Source: Candidatus Phycosocius spiralis
GTDB lineage: Bacteria; Pseudomonadota; Alphaproteobacteria; Caulobacterales; Aquidulcibacteraceae
Length of the DNA stretch: 64,000 nucleotides
Direction: 5' to 3'
Assembly: GCF_030158815.1 (NCBI RefSeq)
Contig: NZ_BPFZ01000014.1
Location: 1-64,000, forward strand
The translations under genes and the position numbers were made by a program. Below, one piece after another: positions 7,014 through 16,056 of the stretch; the stretch's first letter is position 1, and each line of letters starts with the position of its first letter. The notes under the pieces were generated by a model that saw nothing but the letters and a program-made list of their open reading frames with translations, was not told the DNA's origin and searched no databases.

Positions 7014-9488
7014 AGTCACTGGCGCGATGATAGCCTTAGCTAGGGTCAAAGATGCACCAGCTTCACCCGCGATCACAAGGAAACGAACGAGCTTTAAATC
7101 GATGCCCAAGTTTTCAAATTGCTTGAGCGCGATGACAAAGGTATCGCCTTGGCGTACGGCCCCTGACAGGGGAAGAAAAAAAGCCATAGCCGTTTCATCC
7201 AACCCCGACCATGCACCCAACAACGCAAGGCGCAAACTTTCACCCTGTTCCATCAGACCGCTTAAGCATAAACCATAACCAGCATTGGATTCACGCCGCA
7301 AATCGACAGCGATTTCGCCTTGTGAATGATACTCAAAAATCAGTTGGGCTTTGGCCCGCCAAGCGCCTGATATCGCATTTTCTTGTTGGCCATAGTCAAT
7401 TGCCTTGACGTGTAATCCACCCCCCAGTGCCTTGACTCCGCGACCAGTTAGCACCTTGATGGCACCACCCTGACCAGCATGGTCGCATAACGAAAATTGC
7501 CAATCGCCTTGCGCAACACCGCGATCAAATATCCGACATGGATCCTTGCTGACACGACCGGCCACCTCATGAATTTTTTTCCAACTTGACCTGTCCTTTA
7601 AGGTCAGACCGTAGCCGAGGGGGAATAAGGGTGGACGAGACGGGCTTGGTGAACAAACATCGAATTGGTCGCCAAAAGCTGGCCAAGGAAACGGCAATTG
7701 ACCTGAAAAATCAATTCTTTCACCTTGGACTGTGCCAAATAATAAATCCGCCAACGCACCAGCTTCTGTTCCTGGTAAAAATGCGGCAACAAAAGCGTCG
7801 CTGGCATTCAGTGCCGGATTGATCCAAAGTGGCCGCCCCGAATAAAGGATGGTGACCACCCCGATCCCTTGGTCTTTGAGGCGTTGAATGAGGTGATAAT
7901 CATCAAGATCACCTGGTCGATAATCTAAACTATCGCAATCGCCACGAAACTCCGCATATGGTTCTTCTGCCAAGACGATGATTGCGACATCTGGTTTTTC
8001 AACCCATTGACCATTTTCTGCAAAATCAAGCTTAGCATTGTCTGCCCCCATGTGAGCTCGCACACCAGCCAAAAAGGTCTGGCTTTTGGGGAAGCTTGCA
8101 GCTAAATCCCCGCCACCTTGCCAGGATAGGGTCCATCCACCACAGGCAAGGTCCAAGCGGTTAGCACCACGCCCACATACCAATATGCGCTGATCTCGAG
8201 ATAAGGGTAAAAATTGATGCGCGTTTTTCAATAAAACCGCCGAGGCCCGCACCGCTTTGCGGGCGATTTGTCGATGTGTATCGCAGGCCAAAAGGTCAAA
8301 TCGGCCTGCGAGTGAGCGTTGTGATGGCCGCCCTTTGGTTGCCAGTTTCAGTCTGGCTTTAAAGCGCAGCATGCGTTTAACCGCATCATCCAACCGGGGT
8401 AGCCAAGCAGGATTCTCTTCGACAGCTTGGATGGTGGAAGCCAGAAGGCCTTGCCAAGAATCCGGGGCCATATACATATCTAAGCCAGCCAAGAGTGATT
8501 GGGGTGCAAAACTTGGCGAACATCCTGGGAGTTGACCATGACCATTCCAGTCGCCTGCAACCAAGCCGTCAAATCTCCAATGACGTTTCAACACATCGCT
8601 TAAAAGATCACGGCGACCATGCATGCCTTGCCCACCCCAAGAAGAGAAAGAAGCCATGACTGAAACCACCCCCGCTTCAATAGCCTTAACATAAGGCATA
8701 GCATGTACTGCGATTAGTTTGTCCTCGTCGCAATCGGTCTCACCTTGATCGCGCCCGTTTTTGGTGCCACCATCACCAAGAAAGTGTTTGGCCGCACAAC
8801 CAACTTTATCATCCCCTAAAAAATCCTCATGCCCGGGGGTGCCCTGTAATCCGCGGATCAGTGCCCCGCCAAGTTCGCCCACTAAAGCCGGGTCGCAGGA
8901 AAAGGCTTCATAGGTGCGCCCCCAACGCAGGTCCTGAGCCACAGCCAAAGTGGGCGAAAACGTCCAATCCATGCCGGTTACCGCTATTTCGCGGGCGGTT
9001 GCGACACCAACCGAAGTCACCAAAGCCTGATCCCTTGTTGCGCCCAGATTGATATTATGTGGGAAAATCGTGGCACCCGCGATGTTGGAATGCCCATGTA
9101 CCGCATCGGTGCCAAAAACAATCGGAATGGGGTACTGGTCCTCCTCATATGACCAAAAGCTATCCACCAGATCCAACCATTGCTGTGCGGTTGCATCCAT
9201 CTGACTAGCTGGGGCTGAGTTGCCACCATTTAAGATCGCCCCGATGTGATATTGCTTGGCTTCTTCAGGCGTGATGGAGGCAATATCAGCTTGGATGATT
9301 TGGGCGACTTTTTGGGGTAAGGTCATCTGAGCCAATTGCTTTTCAATGAGGTCTTCTAAGCCCATGTCGATTTGGGTGGTCGTGTGGGGTTTTGGCCAGC
9401 GTGTTACATCAACAGGTCGTTCACCTCTGTTTAGAGGGGGCGGCACCGTTAGGGCTGGTTGTGCAGAAAAGGCCTCTTTGATGGGCAT
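6999..9488 (-). CDS. Glycoside hydrolase family 3 beta-glucosidase (exo-1,4-beta-glucan hydrolase type)
   Basis: The 829-residue GH3 enzyme has the (alpha/beta)8 domain first, an alpha/beta sandwich second and a C-terminal galactose-binding-like extension. The nucleophile Asp sits in GLVAGDWNGHGQ, and the KHFLGDGGT segment contributes substrate contacts. No signal peptide is seen at the N terminus, so it is probably cytoplasmic, unlike the paralogue at 31689-34217. In this locus it would release glucose from gluco- or glucomanno-oligosaccharides. The start lies three bases after the symporter stop, with a weak ribosome site, so translation is probably coupled. Exact linkage specificity is not readable. 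Confidence 0.9.
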   Translation of the reverse strand: MPIKEAFSAQPALTVPPPLNRGERPVDVTRWPKPHTTTQIDMGLEDLIEKQLAQMTLPQKVAQIIQADIASITPEEAKQYHIGAILNGGNSAPASQMDATAQQWLDLVDSFWSYEEDQYPIPIVFGTDAVHGHSNIAGATIFPHNINLGATRDQALVTSVGVATAREIAVTGMDWTFSPTLAVAQDLRWGRTYEAFSCDPALVGELGGALIRGLQGTPGHEDFLGDDKVGCAAKHFLGDGGTKNGRDQGETDCDEDKLIAVHAMPYVKAIEAGVVSVMASFSSWGGQGMHGRRDLLSDVLKRHWRFDGLVAGDWNGHGQLPGCSPSFAPQSLLAGLDMYMAPDSWQGLLASTIQAVEENPAWLPRLDDAVKRMLRFKARLKLATKGRPSQRSLAGRFDLLACDTHRQIARKAVRASAVLLKNAHQFLPLSRDQRILVCGRGANRLDLACGGWTLSWQGGGDLAASFPKSQTFLAGVRAHMGADNAKLDFAENGQWVEKPDVAIIVLAEEPYAEFRGDCDSLDYRPGDLDDYHLIQRLKDQGIGVVTILYSGRPLWINPALNASDAFVAAFLPGTEAGALADLLFGTVQGERIDFSGQLPFPWPAFGDQFDVCSPSPSRPPLFPLGYGLTLKDRSSWKKIHEVAGRVSKDPCRIFDRGVAQGDWQFSLCDHAGQGGAIKVLTGRGVKALGGGLHVKAIDYGQQENAISGAWRAKAQLIFEYHSQGEIAVDLRRESNAGYGLCLSGLMEQGESLRLALLGAWSGLDETAMAFFLPLSGAVRQGDTFVIALKQFENLGIDLKLVRFLVIAGEAGASLTLAKAIIAPVTAGVV

Positions 9489-9491
9489 AGT

Positions 9492-11450
9492 TCAGTGGTC
9501 TGCCTTCAGTATTCTTATATGGTCATCTGAGGCTTCACCCTTATAATCTTTTGGATAATCTTCCAGCCGATCCCACCAATAGATTTTTAAGATTAAGGTG
9601 GTGACGCCAGCTAATGCTGCGCAAGCGCCAAATGCCGTCCAGTTCTGCGTCACAAAAAAGATGGGGGCAGCGACTAAACTCGTTTGCCAGATAATGCCAA
9701 CGATAATGTTGAACGCATCAATCTTAAACGATGTGTTGGGCGCAACGCCTGCTCCTCGATCTTGAAGCGATTTTTGGACCGGTCCCCAAAAACCCCAAGG
9801 ACGGGTTTTGATGTAAAACCTCTCCAAGACTGCCATCTCAGTAGCAGGTGTCAAAAGCGAGGCACTAACCACACAGGCCAAGCAAATCGCAAAAAAGAAA
9901 GGAAAGGCCTGTAAGGGGTTGAGGTTAAGAGCAGGTATGCCCAAGATCAGGGCAAAGATAATACCTGCTACCATGCCCCAAAAATAACCCCAGCCATTCA
10001 TCCGCCACCAATACCACTTAACCACATTGGCCGCAGTATAACCCCCATAAAGACCCGCCGTGATCCAGTTCAGCGCGCTGTCAATTGAATGCAGAAAAAG
10101 CCCAAATCCAGTCCCGATCACCACAAATGCGATCGATACCAAATAGCTTAATCCAACCAGTTTTTTTTCACTGGCTTCTGGGTTGATGTATTTTTTGTAG
10201 ATATCATTGACGATATAGGCCGGTGCAGCGTTTAAGGGTGCGGCAAAGCTGGACATGAAAGCTGCCAAAAGGCCCGCTAGGGTTAGTCCCAACAAGCCTG
10301 TCGGCAAAAATTCACCCAATGTGAAAGGCAAAATAGCTTCGTAATCTGCCCCTTTACCCATGGCGCGCAGTTCATCACTAAAATGCACCAATGCCAATAC
10401 AGTTAACCCCGCGATCATCAAATAACGGGGTGGGTTGAGGACCAAGCTAACAAAACCACTCATTTTAGCGGCGTCGGTTGGAGAGCGCGCAGACAACACA
10501 CGTTGCATATCATAATTGGGTGCAGGCCCGGCCAATGAAGTCAAAATGCCTTTGAACAAGACCAGCATGAAGAAGATGGTGAACAGAGAATAGCCTTCAG
10601 AAGCAATCTTTTCATTGGCTGAAGGCAAAAGTTTGGCCCAATCCAATTCTAGGTTCCAGCCGAAAAATGGATTTGACCAGCCATCGGGAATCGCTTGCAT
10701 GATGGACTTTGCATCGGTATGCGCCATCGCTACCCAAGCAATTGCCAAACAGGTGATGGTCATCACGATGAATTGCATCACTTCGGTAAACACAACCGAA
10801 TACATGCCACCCTTGATCACATAAACCGCGGTCAATGCGATGATGATGACGCCATAGGCACGATCATTATAATCTGCCAACAGGCGCGTTCGCTCGTTCA
10901 AACCTGCAGCATCGAGATTAGGTAGACGCAAATGTTCAGGTAAGAAGACTTGAAGATGGAAATAATCCGCAAGGTTGAACGGCACGAATTGGGCAGTCAG
11001 TTTGCCAATGCCCAAAAACCCGTAGGCCATATAGGCTAAGACTAATATAAGCGCGAAGAGAACGATGCTGAGATGGCTTAGTCTAGCCGACCGTCCATCG
11101 CCAAAGCGGAAGATAATCCATTCAGCCCCCGTCATCACTCCTGATCGGCGGAGCCATATGGACAAAAATACCATCAAAAACACCTGATTGAAAACAGGCC
11201 AAAGCCAAGGCAACCAGATGCTCTTTAACCCATAGACAAACAGGATTGAGACCAACCACATAGTGCCCGCAACATCAAACATCCCCGATGCATTAGACAG
11301 ACCCAATGCATACCAAGGCAATTGATTGCCGCCTAGAAAATAACTGCGCATCCCTGTGCTGGCACGCTTGGAGATCCAAAAGCCTATAAAGATCGTCAGG
11401 GCAAGATAGGCAGCCACAATGGCCAAATCGAGGGGTGGTAGCTTCATCAT
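9492..11450 (-). CDS. Sodium:solute symporter (SSS family), probable oligosaccharide/sugar carrier
   Basis: The 652-residue product has about 14 hydrophobic segments and the SSS fold (LeuT-like). The N-terminal start DLAIVAAYLALTIFIGFW and the segments RASTGMRSYFLGGNQLPWY and GLSNASGMFDVAGTMW are typical of the glucose/galactose-type branch. The start has GAGG six bases upstream. It sits between the mannobiose epimerase and the GH3 gene on one transcript, so a manno- or gluco-disaccharide or a monosaccharide is the likely cargo. The cargo itself is an inference. Confidence 0.88.
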   Translation of the reverse strand: MMKLPPLDLAIVAAYLALTIFIGFWISKRASTGMRSYFLGGNQLPWYALGLSNASGMFDVAGTMWLVSILFVYGLKSIWLPWLWPVFNQVFLMVFLSIWLRRSGVMTGAEWIIFRFGDGRSARLSHLSIVLFALILVLAYMAYGFLGIGKLTAQFVPFNLADYFHLQVFLPEHLRLPNLDAAGLNERTRLLADYNDRAYGVIIIALTAVYVIKGGMYSVVFTEVMQFIVMTITCLAIAWVAMAHTDAKSIMQAIPDGWSNPFFGWNLELDWAKLLPSANEKIASEGYSLFTIFFMLVLFKGILTSLAGPAPNYDMQRVLSARSPTDAAKMSGFVSLVLNPPRYLMIAGLTVLALVHFSDELRAMGKGADYEAILPFTLGEFLPTGLLGLTLAGLLAAFMSSFAAPLNAAPAYIVNDIYKKYINPEASEKKLVGLSYLVSIAFVVIGTGFGLFLHSIDSALNWITAGLYGGYTAANVVKWYWWRMNGWGYFWGMVAGIIFALILGIPALNLNPLQAFPFFFAICLACVVSASLLTPATEMAVLERFYIKTRPWGFWGPVQKSLQDRGAGVAPNTSFKIDAFNIIVGIIWQTSLVAAPIFFVTQNWTAFGACAALAGVTTLILKIYWWDRLEDYPKDYKGEASDDHIRILKADH

Positions 11451-11504
11451 GATTAGCCTCGCTCAAAAATCATCTGGTTGGGTCAGTCTTGTTATTCATA
11501 ATCA

Positions 11505-12800
11505 CTAACTTGCAACCATGGCTTGCGTAAGCTTGATGGTTTCCAGCATCGCGCGGCCGGTATGATAGGGGCATTTCCACGGGCCAACCATCAGCCCGCT
11601 GGCAGTGCTTTGATCGTCGACTCGTGAGAGCTCTTGCCATTCGCCGCCCTCATGGTCGATCTGATAAGTTTTGATAAAGTCCCAGACCCGCAGGGCGGCG
11701 GTCAAAAAAACGTCATCGCCGCTCAGGTGAAAGGCGTTTAAAAAACCAACCAAGGCCTCCGCTTGTATCCACCAGACATGGAGCTGGCGGATATGGCCAT
11801 TGGCCTCCATCTCCTCATATAGGCCACCATAGGTCGAAACCCCTTCCAAGGCTCCATTGGCCAGAGCCAAGGCTGTCTCTTGTGCCTGCGCGATCGTCAC
11901 ACGATCGCCTAAAGCGCAAGCAGCTTCATAGATCAGCCAGCTCGCCTCAATATCATGACCAAAGGAGCGAATAACAGATTGAGGTGTCCAGTCCAGATCG
12001 AAGAATAGACCCAAAGTATTCCCCTTGGGGTGCACAATATGGCTGGTCATTACTGACACGGCTTCGCGCAAAGCCAGCTCAATTGTATGCAGGCGCGCTG
12101 CGCCAACGCCAAGCTTTTGAGCGGTCGAATAAAGCGCACTATAGGCTTCAAGAATATGCAAATGCGTGTTCATCGACTTAGGCGCGTTTAAGTCTTTTTC
12201 ACTCAAGCGCACGTCTGAAATCGGCTCCAGATCTGGGCCTAAAGCTTCGATCCAACCGCCATAGCGGCTTTCCGAAAAATGGCGCTGCACCTGGTCAAAA
12301 GCCTTAAAGGCAAGTTCAAGGGCTGCTGTTTCTTGGGTGGCTTGCGCGTATGCCGCCAGAGCATAGATAGCGAAAGCCTGCGCATAGGTTTGTTTGCGCC
12401 GATTGCTGGGCACACCTTGTGGGGTAATCGTCCATACAAATGTGGATGTCGAAGGATCATAAAAATGCTGCGTAATCATTTCATAAGCGCGGTGGGCTTG
12501 CGCTCGGCAAACTTCATAACCTGTGGCTGAAAAGGCACTTGAAAAAAACCACAATAATCGCGTGTTTAAGATGATACTTGGTTCGCAATCCCCAAGGGGT
12601 ACACCCGCCTCATCGATAGCACCCCAAAAGCCGATTTCTGGACGCACCGCATGCGTGCTCCACCATGAGATTAGGCGTTTAAACTCCACCTGAGATTCAG
12701 CTTCAAGCAAGTTTAAGCTCGCCGATCGTGGGTGAAGAACCCGCGTCGAGCGCGTTATCACAGTATCGTCTTGCGCCACCGACCGAACCCTCCCGTTCAT
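11505..12800 (-). CDS. AGE-superfamily epimerase, probable mannobiose (cellobiose-type) 2-epimerase
   Basis: The 431-residue (alpha/alpha)6-barrel protein converts the reducing-end glucose or mannose of beta-1,4-disaccharides at C2. The motif SFGHDIEASWLIYEA and the later HVWWIQAEALVGF are those of cellobiose/mannobiose 2-epimerases; N-acetylglucosamine epimerases have a different residue pattern there. It would turn beta-1,4-mannobiose into mannosyl-glucose, the substrate of the GH130 enzyme at 22953. It is the first gene of the minus-strand operon with the symporter and GH3 enzyme. AAGG lies eight bases before the ATG, and a LacI-type operator lies 31-44 bases upstream. Confidence 0.85.
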   Translation of the reverse strand: MNGRVRSVAQDDTVITRSTRVLHPRSASLNLLEAESQVEFKRLISWWSTHAVRPEIGFWGAIDEAGVPLGDCEPSIILNTRLLWFFSSAFSATGYEVCRAQAHRAYEMITQHFYDPSTSTFVWTITPQGVPSNRRKQTYAQAFAIYALAAYAQATQETAALELAFKAFDQVQRHFSESRYGGWIEALGPDLEPISDVRLSEKDLNAPKSMNTHLHILEAYSALYSTAQKLGVGAARLHTIELALREAVSVMTSHIVHPKGNTLGLFFDLDWTPQSVIRSFGHDIEASWLIYEAACALGDRVTIAQAQETALALANGALEGVSTYGGLYEEMEANGHIRQLHVWWIQAEALVGFLNAFHLSGDDVFLTAALRVWDFIKTYQIDHEGGEWQELSRVDDQSTASGLMVGPWKCPYHTGRAMLETIKLTQAMVAS

Positions 12801-12830
12801 ATTTTGGCCTTATAATATGACCATATTCAT

Positions 12831-12844
12831 TGTTAGCGCTGTCA
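12831..12844. promoter_or_regulatory. Putative LacI-family operator before the epimerase operon
   Basis: TGTTAGCGCTGTCA fits the LacI-family pattern TGNNANCGNTNNCA. On the minus strand it overlaps a TTGACA hexamer, so bound repressor would block a promoter. The same half-sites recur at 14313 and 22791-22837. Confidence 0.6.
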
Positions 12845-12898
12845 ATACGGATAGGCGCAAAAGCTGTCAACGACCAAGCTTGTGCGTCAAAAACCGCC

Positions 12899-14263
12899 CT
12901 AAAGCTTTGAAACCTGATAGCTCAAAGTTTTGATCTTGGCTAAGGTTGAGGTGTCATTGTCAAATACCGAATACCAACCCTGTGGCTCATGGGGTGGATC
13001 TCCTAGATAAGCGGTTTCGCCGGGTCGCATACGCTTATCGTCATGCAAGGCGCGGGCTTGGCCGCCCCAAGCCCAAAAATTCAAGCCAGCGATCTCACCC
13101 TTGCGGGCATGGCTTTCTAACAGCGCCGCACCTATGAGGTCGTAGAACCGATCACGCCAAGTAGTTGGGGTACCGGCGTCAAATGACCCCGCGTCGCGGG
13201 GAAAGCCAAACTCCTCAATCACCAAGGGTTTGCCAAGCCGATTGGCTATGCCCACACTATCGCGAATATAAGCCTTGGTCCTGGTTTCCACATTTGGGAA
13301 GGTGCCTGCTAAGTCCTTAACATTGGACCAGCTCCAATTTTGGGGCCAGATATGGGCCGTGGTATAATCAATATCGGCGCTTGCCTGGGCAAGCTGTGCA
13401 TAGCCTACATTAAAAGTCTCTGCCAAATTATCTGTACAACCGATCGGCCCCTCATGACCGACACACACTAAATGATGAGGATCTAAAGTCTTAATCAACC
13501 GCGCTGAACGGTTGATCCACTCAATATAGGCAGGCATGCGTTGATCAATCACCGCCTTGGTCCCCCCGGGCCGCGGCTCATTACATAATTGCCACGCCAT
13601 GATCGTGGGGTCATCCACATAGGCTTTTCCAGTAACTGTGTTGATCCGTCCAACTAGTGAACGCACATAGGCTTCATAGAGTGCCAAGGCCTTTTTATTT
13701 AGATAAAACTGCGAGACATAATCGGGGAAGGCCGGCCAAGGATGGGCTGGATCATTCATTTCGACAAATTTGCCACCATTGGTCCAAGCCTCATAGGTTC
13801 CCATACCACCTGACCATTCCCAAAAATTGGTCAAATACAATACGGCCACCATTTTGCGTTGAGCCAGAAGGTTTAAGCTATGATCAAGCCCCTGTAACAA
13901 GACTTCATTCAGCGAACCATCCGGATTTTGAATGGCAGGGTTTAGGGAGTTTTTAAGTGGCGACAATTCAGAGGAAGCCAAAATCCGCACATTGTTCACG
14001 CCTAAGCTGGCCAATGTGTCCAATTCTTTCTCAAGTCGGCCAGGATTACCGATCTTAGGGTCTGGGCAGGCTGCATAGGCTGCATACCAAAGGTTAGCGC
14101 CAACAAAATAATATGGCTTTCCCTCGCGGATAAATCTTTGCCCATCCACTGTGATGAAATTCTGAGCGGAACCTGGTTTGCTTTGTTCCGCTGCAATGAC
14201 CGATGTTGCACCCCCCAATGCAAATCCGCCCAATCCCAAACTTAGTCCTCTTCTATTTATCAT
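12899..14263 (-). CDS. Glycoside hydrolase family 5 endo-beta-1,4-mannanase, exported
   Basis: The 454-residue product has a signal peptide starting INRRGLSLGLGGFALG, which has a twin-arginine look, cleaved near residue 25. The GH5 barrel follows. The acid/base is Glu229 in WQLCNEPRP and the nucleophile is Glu351 in VIEEFGF. The aromatic-rich segment YLTNFWEWSGGMGTYEAW is typical of subfamily-7-like bacterial and fungal mannanases. It would cut beta-mannan or glucomannan outside the cytoplasm. AAGGGG precedes the ATG by six bases. It is divergent from the MFS gene, with a LacI-type operator between them. Subfamily placement was made by eye. Confidence 0.87.
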   Translation of the reverse strand: MINRRGLSLGLGGFALGGATSVIAAEQSKPGSAQNFITVDGQRFIREGKPYYFVGANLWYAAYAACPDPKIGNPGRLEKELDTLASLGVNNVRILASSELSPLKNSLNPAIQNPDGSLNEVLLQGLDHSLNLLAQRKMVAVLYLTNFWEWSGGMGTYEAWTNGGKFVEMNDPAHPWPAFPDYVSQFYLNKKALALYEAYVRSLVGRINTVTGKAYVDDPTIMAWQLCNEPRPGGTKAVIDQRMPAYIEWINRSARLIKTLDPHHLVCVGHEGPIGCTDNLAETFNVGYAQLAQASADIDYTTAHIWPQNWSWSNVKDLAGTFPNVETRTKAYIRDSVGIANRLGKPLVIEEFGFPRDAGSFDAGTPTTWRDRFYDLIGAALLESHARKGEIAGLNFWAWGGQARALHDDKRMRPGETAYLGDPPHEPQGWYSVFDNDTSTLAKIKTLSYQVSKL

Positions 14264-14312
14264 GTAAGCCCCTTCACAAATACTCCAAGAAGGGTTTAGT
14301 TGTGTTGGATAA

Positions 14313-14326
14313 AGACAGCCCTGTCA
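14313..14326. promoter_or_regulatory. Putative LacI-family operator between the GH5 and MFS genes
   Basis: AGACAGCCCTGTCA contains GACAG-CC-CTGTC, a near-palindrome with the same arms as the 12831 and 22791-22837 sites but a less perfect centre. It lies in the divergent promoter region, so it could control both genes. Confidence 0.5.
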
Positions 14327-14431
14327 ATTCGTAAACCCAACACTTTAGAGTGCGTAAGACCCAATAGATTTTCATGAGGGTCGGTTTATCTTGTTTTGGG
14401 TTTAAAACGAGGCAGGACCAAGGGAGGCAGT

Positions 14432-15718
14432 ATGAGCAGCGATCAAAACTCAGCTAATGGGCTATCGGCTGGTGGAAAAATATCCATAGCATTTGGGGCA
14501 GTTACGCTCTTATTTTTTGGGTGGGGCTTTGTGACTTCACTGATTGACCCTTTGGTTCCAGCTGTCAAATCGATTTTTGAGCTAAGTTTTCTTGAATCCC
14601 AACTCACACAATTTTCTTGGTTCATTGCCTATGCATTGGTGTCATTGCCAGCAGCGGCCGTACTCAGCCGTTTAGGGTCGGTTCCGTCCATTTTAGTGGC
14701 TTTGGCCATTATGATTAGTGGGTGTTTGCTTGCCCCCTTGGCAACGTTTTTGCACTCCTACCCACTTGTTCTGACTGGTCTTTTCGTGATTGCAAGTGGG
14801 GTTACCTTGTTGCAAGTTGCCGCCAATCCCTTGGTTGCGGCGATTGGCGATCCCAAGCACGCTCATTTTCGTCTGACCTTGGCGCAGGCCTTTAACTCAC
14901 TTGGTACTGTACTTGGCCCGCCATTGGGTGCCTTCATCATGCTGCGCGGCGGTGTGTTTGACGGCAAGGCCGTCGCCGATACGGCGGCAAAGGCTGAGTC
15001 ACTCGCCAATGTCGAGCGTTCCTTTTTGATGATAGCCGGGGTGTTTTTACTTTTGGCCTTCTTGGTGTTTTTGGCCCGCAAAGCCATTGTGAATGCCGCT
15101 GTACCTGCCAAGGCCGCCAGCCCACTTGAAGCTTTATCTTCGCGCTGGGCTGTCCTTGGCGCTGGGGCGATTTTTCTATATGTTGGGGCAGAAGTGACTG
15201 TGGGCAGTTTCATGATCAACTTCTTGCATCAGCCCCATGTACTGAACATCCAATTGGAAGAAGCTGCAAAGCTTTTGGCCTTTTATTGGGGTGGGGCCAT
15301 GGTCGGCCGTTTTGTGGGCAGTGCACTATTGACGCGCTTTCCAGCTGCTCATCTATTGTTACTTGCCGCAGCAACGGCTGCGTGTCTGGCAACCTTGGCT
15401 GTGTTGAGTGGGGGGCATGTGGCAGCCATTGCGGCCTTGTCGATCGGTTTGTTTAACTCGATTATGTTTCCGGTTATCTTTACCTTGACCTTGGAACGCT
15501 CCACGGCTTCCAGCGCGGCGACATCGGGCCTTTTGTGTACCGCCATCGTGGGGGGTGCTTTCTTGCCCCTGCTTGCAGGGGGCTTGGCGGATAAGTTTGG
15601 CCTCTCAGTAGCCTTGATTGTGCCAGCCTTAGCCTATCTTGTAATTGTCGTTTTTGCCGGTGCAGCAAAAAGGGTAACGCCTATTCAGCAAGGCGATGGG
15701 GCTGGTGTGTCGCATTAA
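14432..15718 (+). CDS. FucP-like MFS sugar:proton symporter (hexose type)
   Basis: The start with AGGGAGG directly upstream gives a 428-residue carrier with 12 predicted helices. The pattern FFGWGFVTSLIDPLVP in helix 1, the QVAANPLVAAIGDP segment and the glycine-rich second half are those of the FucP/GluP/NagP branch of MFS, which import fucose, glucose/galactose or N-acetylglucosamine. Divergent from the GH5 mannanase and sharing its operator, it probably imports free mannose or glucose released from mannan. An in-frame ATG 36 bases upstream lacks a ribosome site. Confidence 0.87.
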   Translation: MSSDQNSANGLSAGGKISIAFGAVTLLFFGWGFVTSLIDPLVPAVKSIFELSFLESQLTQFSWFIAYALVSLPAAAVLSRLGSVPSILVALAIMISGCLLAPLATFLHSYPLVLTGLFVIASGVTLLQVAANPLVAAIGDPKHAHFRLTLAQAFNSLGTVLGPPLGAFIMLRGGVFDGKAVADTAAKAESLANVERSFLMIAGVFLLLAFLVFLARKAIVNAAVPAKAASPLEALSSRWAVLGAGAIFLYVGAEVTVGSFMINFLHQPHVLNIQLEEAAKLLAFYWGGAMVGRFVGSALLTRFPAAHLLLLAAATAACLATLAVLSGGHVAAIAALSIGLFNSIMFPVIFTLTLERSTASSAATSGLLCTAIVGGAFLPLLAGGLADKFGLSVALIVPALAYLVIVVFAGAAKRVTPIQQGDGAGVSH

Positions 15719-15794
15719 TTAGGGTGCGAAGCAGAACGCGTCGGGGTGGCGTGTATTCCAAAGCAGGAATGCACCCTATCCAAAGCGCCTCGTG

Positions 15795-16030
15795 TTAGCC
15801 TGTTTCGCTTAGGAAAGCCTTTGCCGCAGGCCATGGCTACGCAATGGCCGTATTCGAACTTTTGCGCGCAAGCTGGGGTGTCAAGAGGTGCGTTTCGCGT
15901 GTAGGCGTAGCCGATTTCACCTCTTGACACCCCAGCCTGCCCAGACACAATGAAGACGCGGATTCAACGCAAGCAAAGCGCGCCCTTGAACCGTTCCAAG
16001 TGTTCTTTCTGCTACACCAAGAACAACTCG
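15795..16030. repeat. Two-hairpin dispersed repeat, copy 1
   Basis: This stretch between two convergent genes is homologous to 52845-53085. It has a first small hairpin (around 15813-15850) and a second with perfect 19-bp arms, GCTGGGGTGTCAAGAGGTG at 15872-15890 and its complement at 15918-15936, with a 27-base loop. The 3' part shares TTGAACCGTTCC and surrounding blocks with copy 2. Short frames here are shadows. It may end both transcripts. Confidence 0.8.
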
Positions 16031-16056
16031 GCTTTTGCTTTACAACAGTGAACAAC

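Noticed and set aside
12801-12870. Full promoter call (-35 and -10) before the epimerase operon
   Set aside because: TTGACA is present, but the nearest TATTAT lies 22 bases away, too far for a standard sigma-70 spacer.
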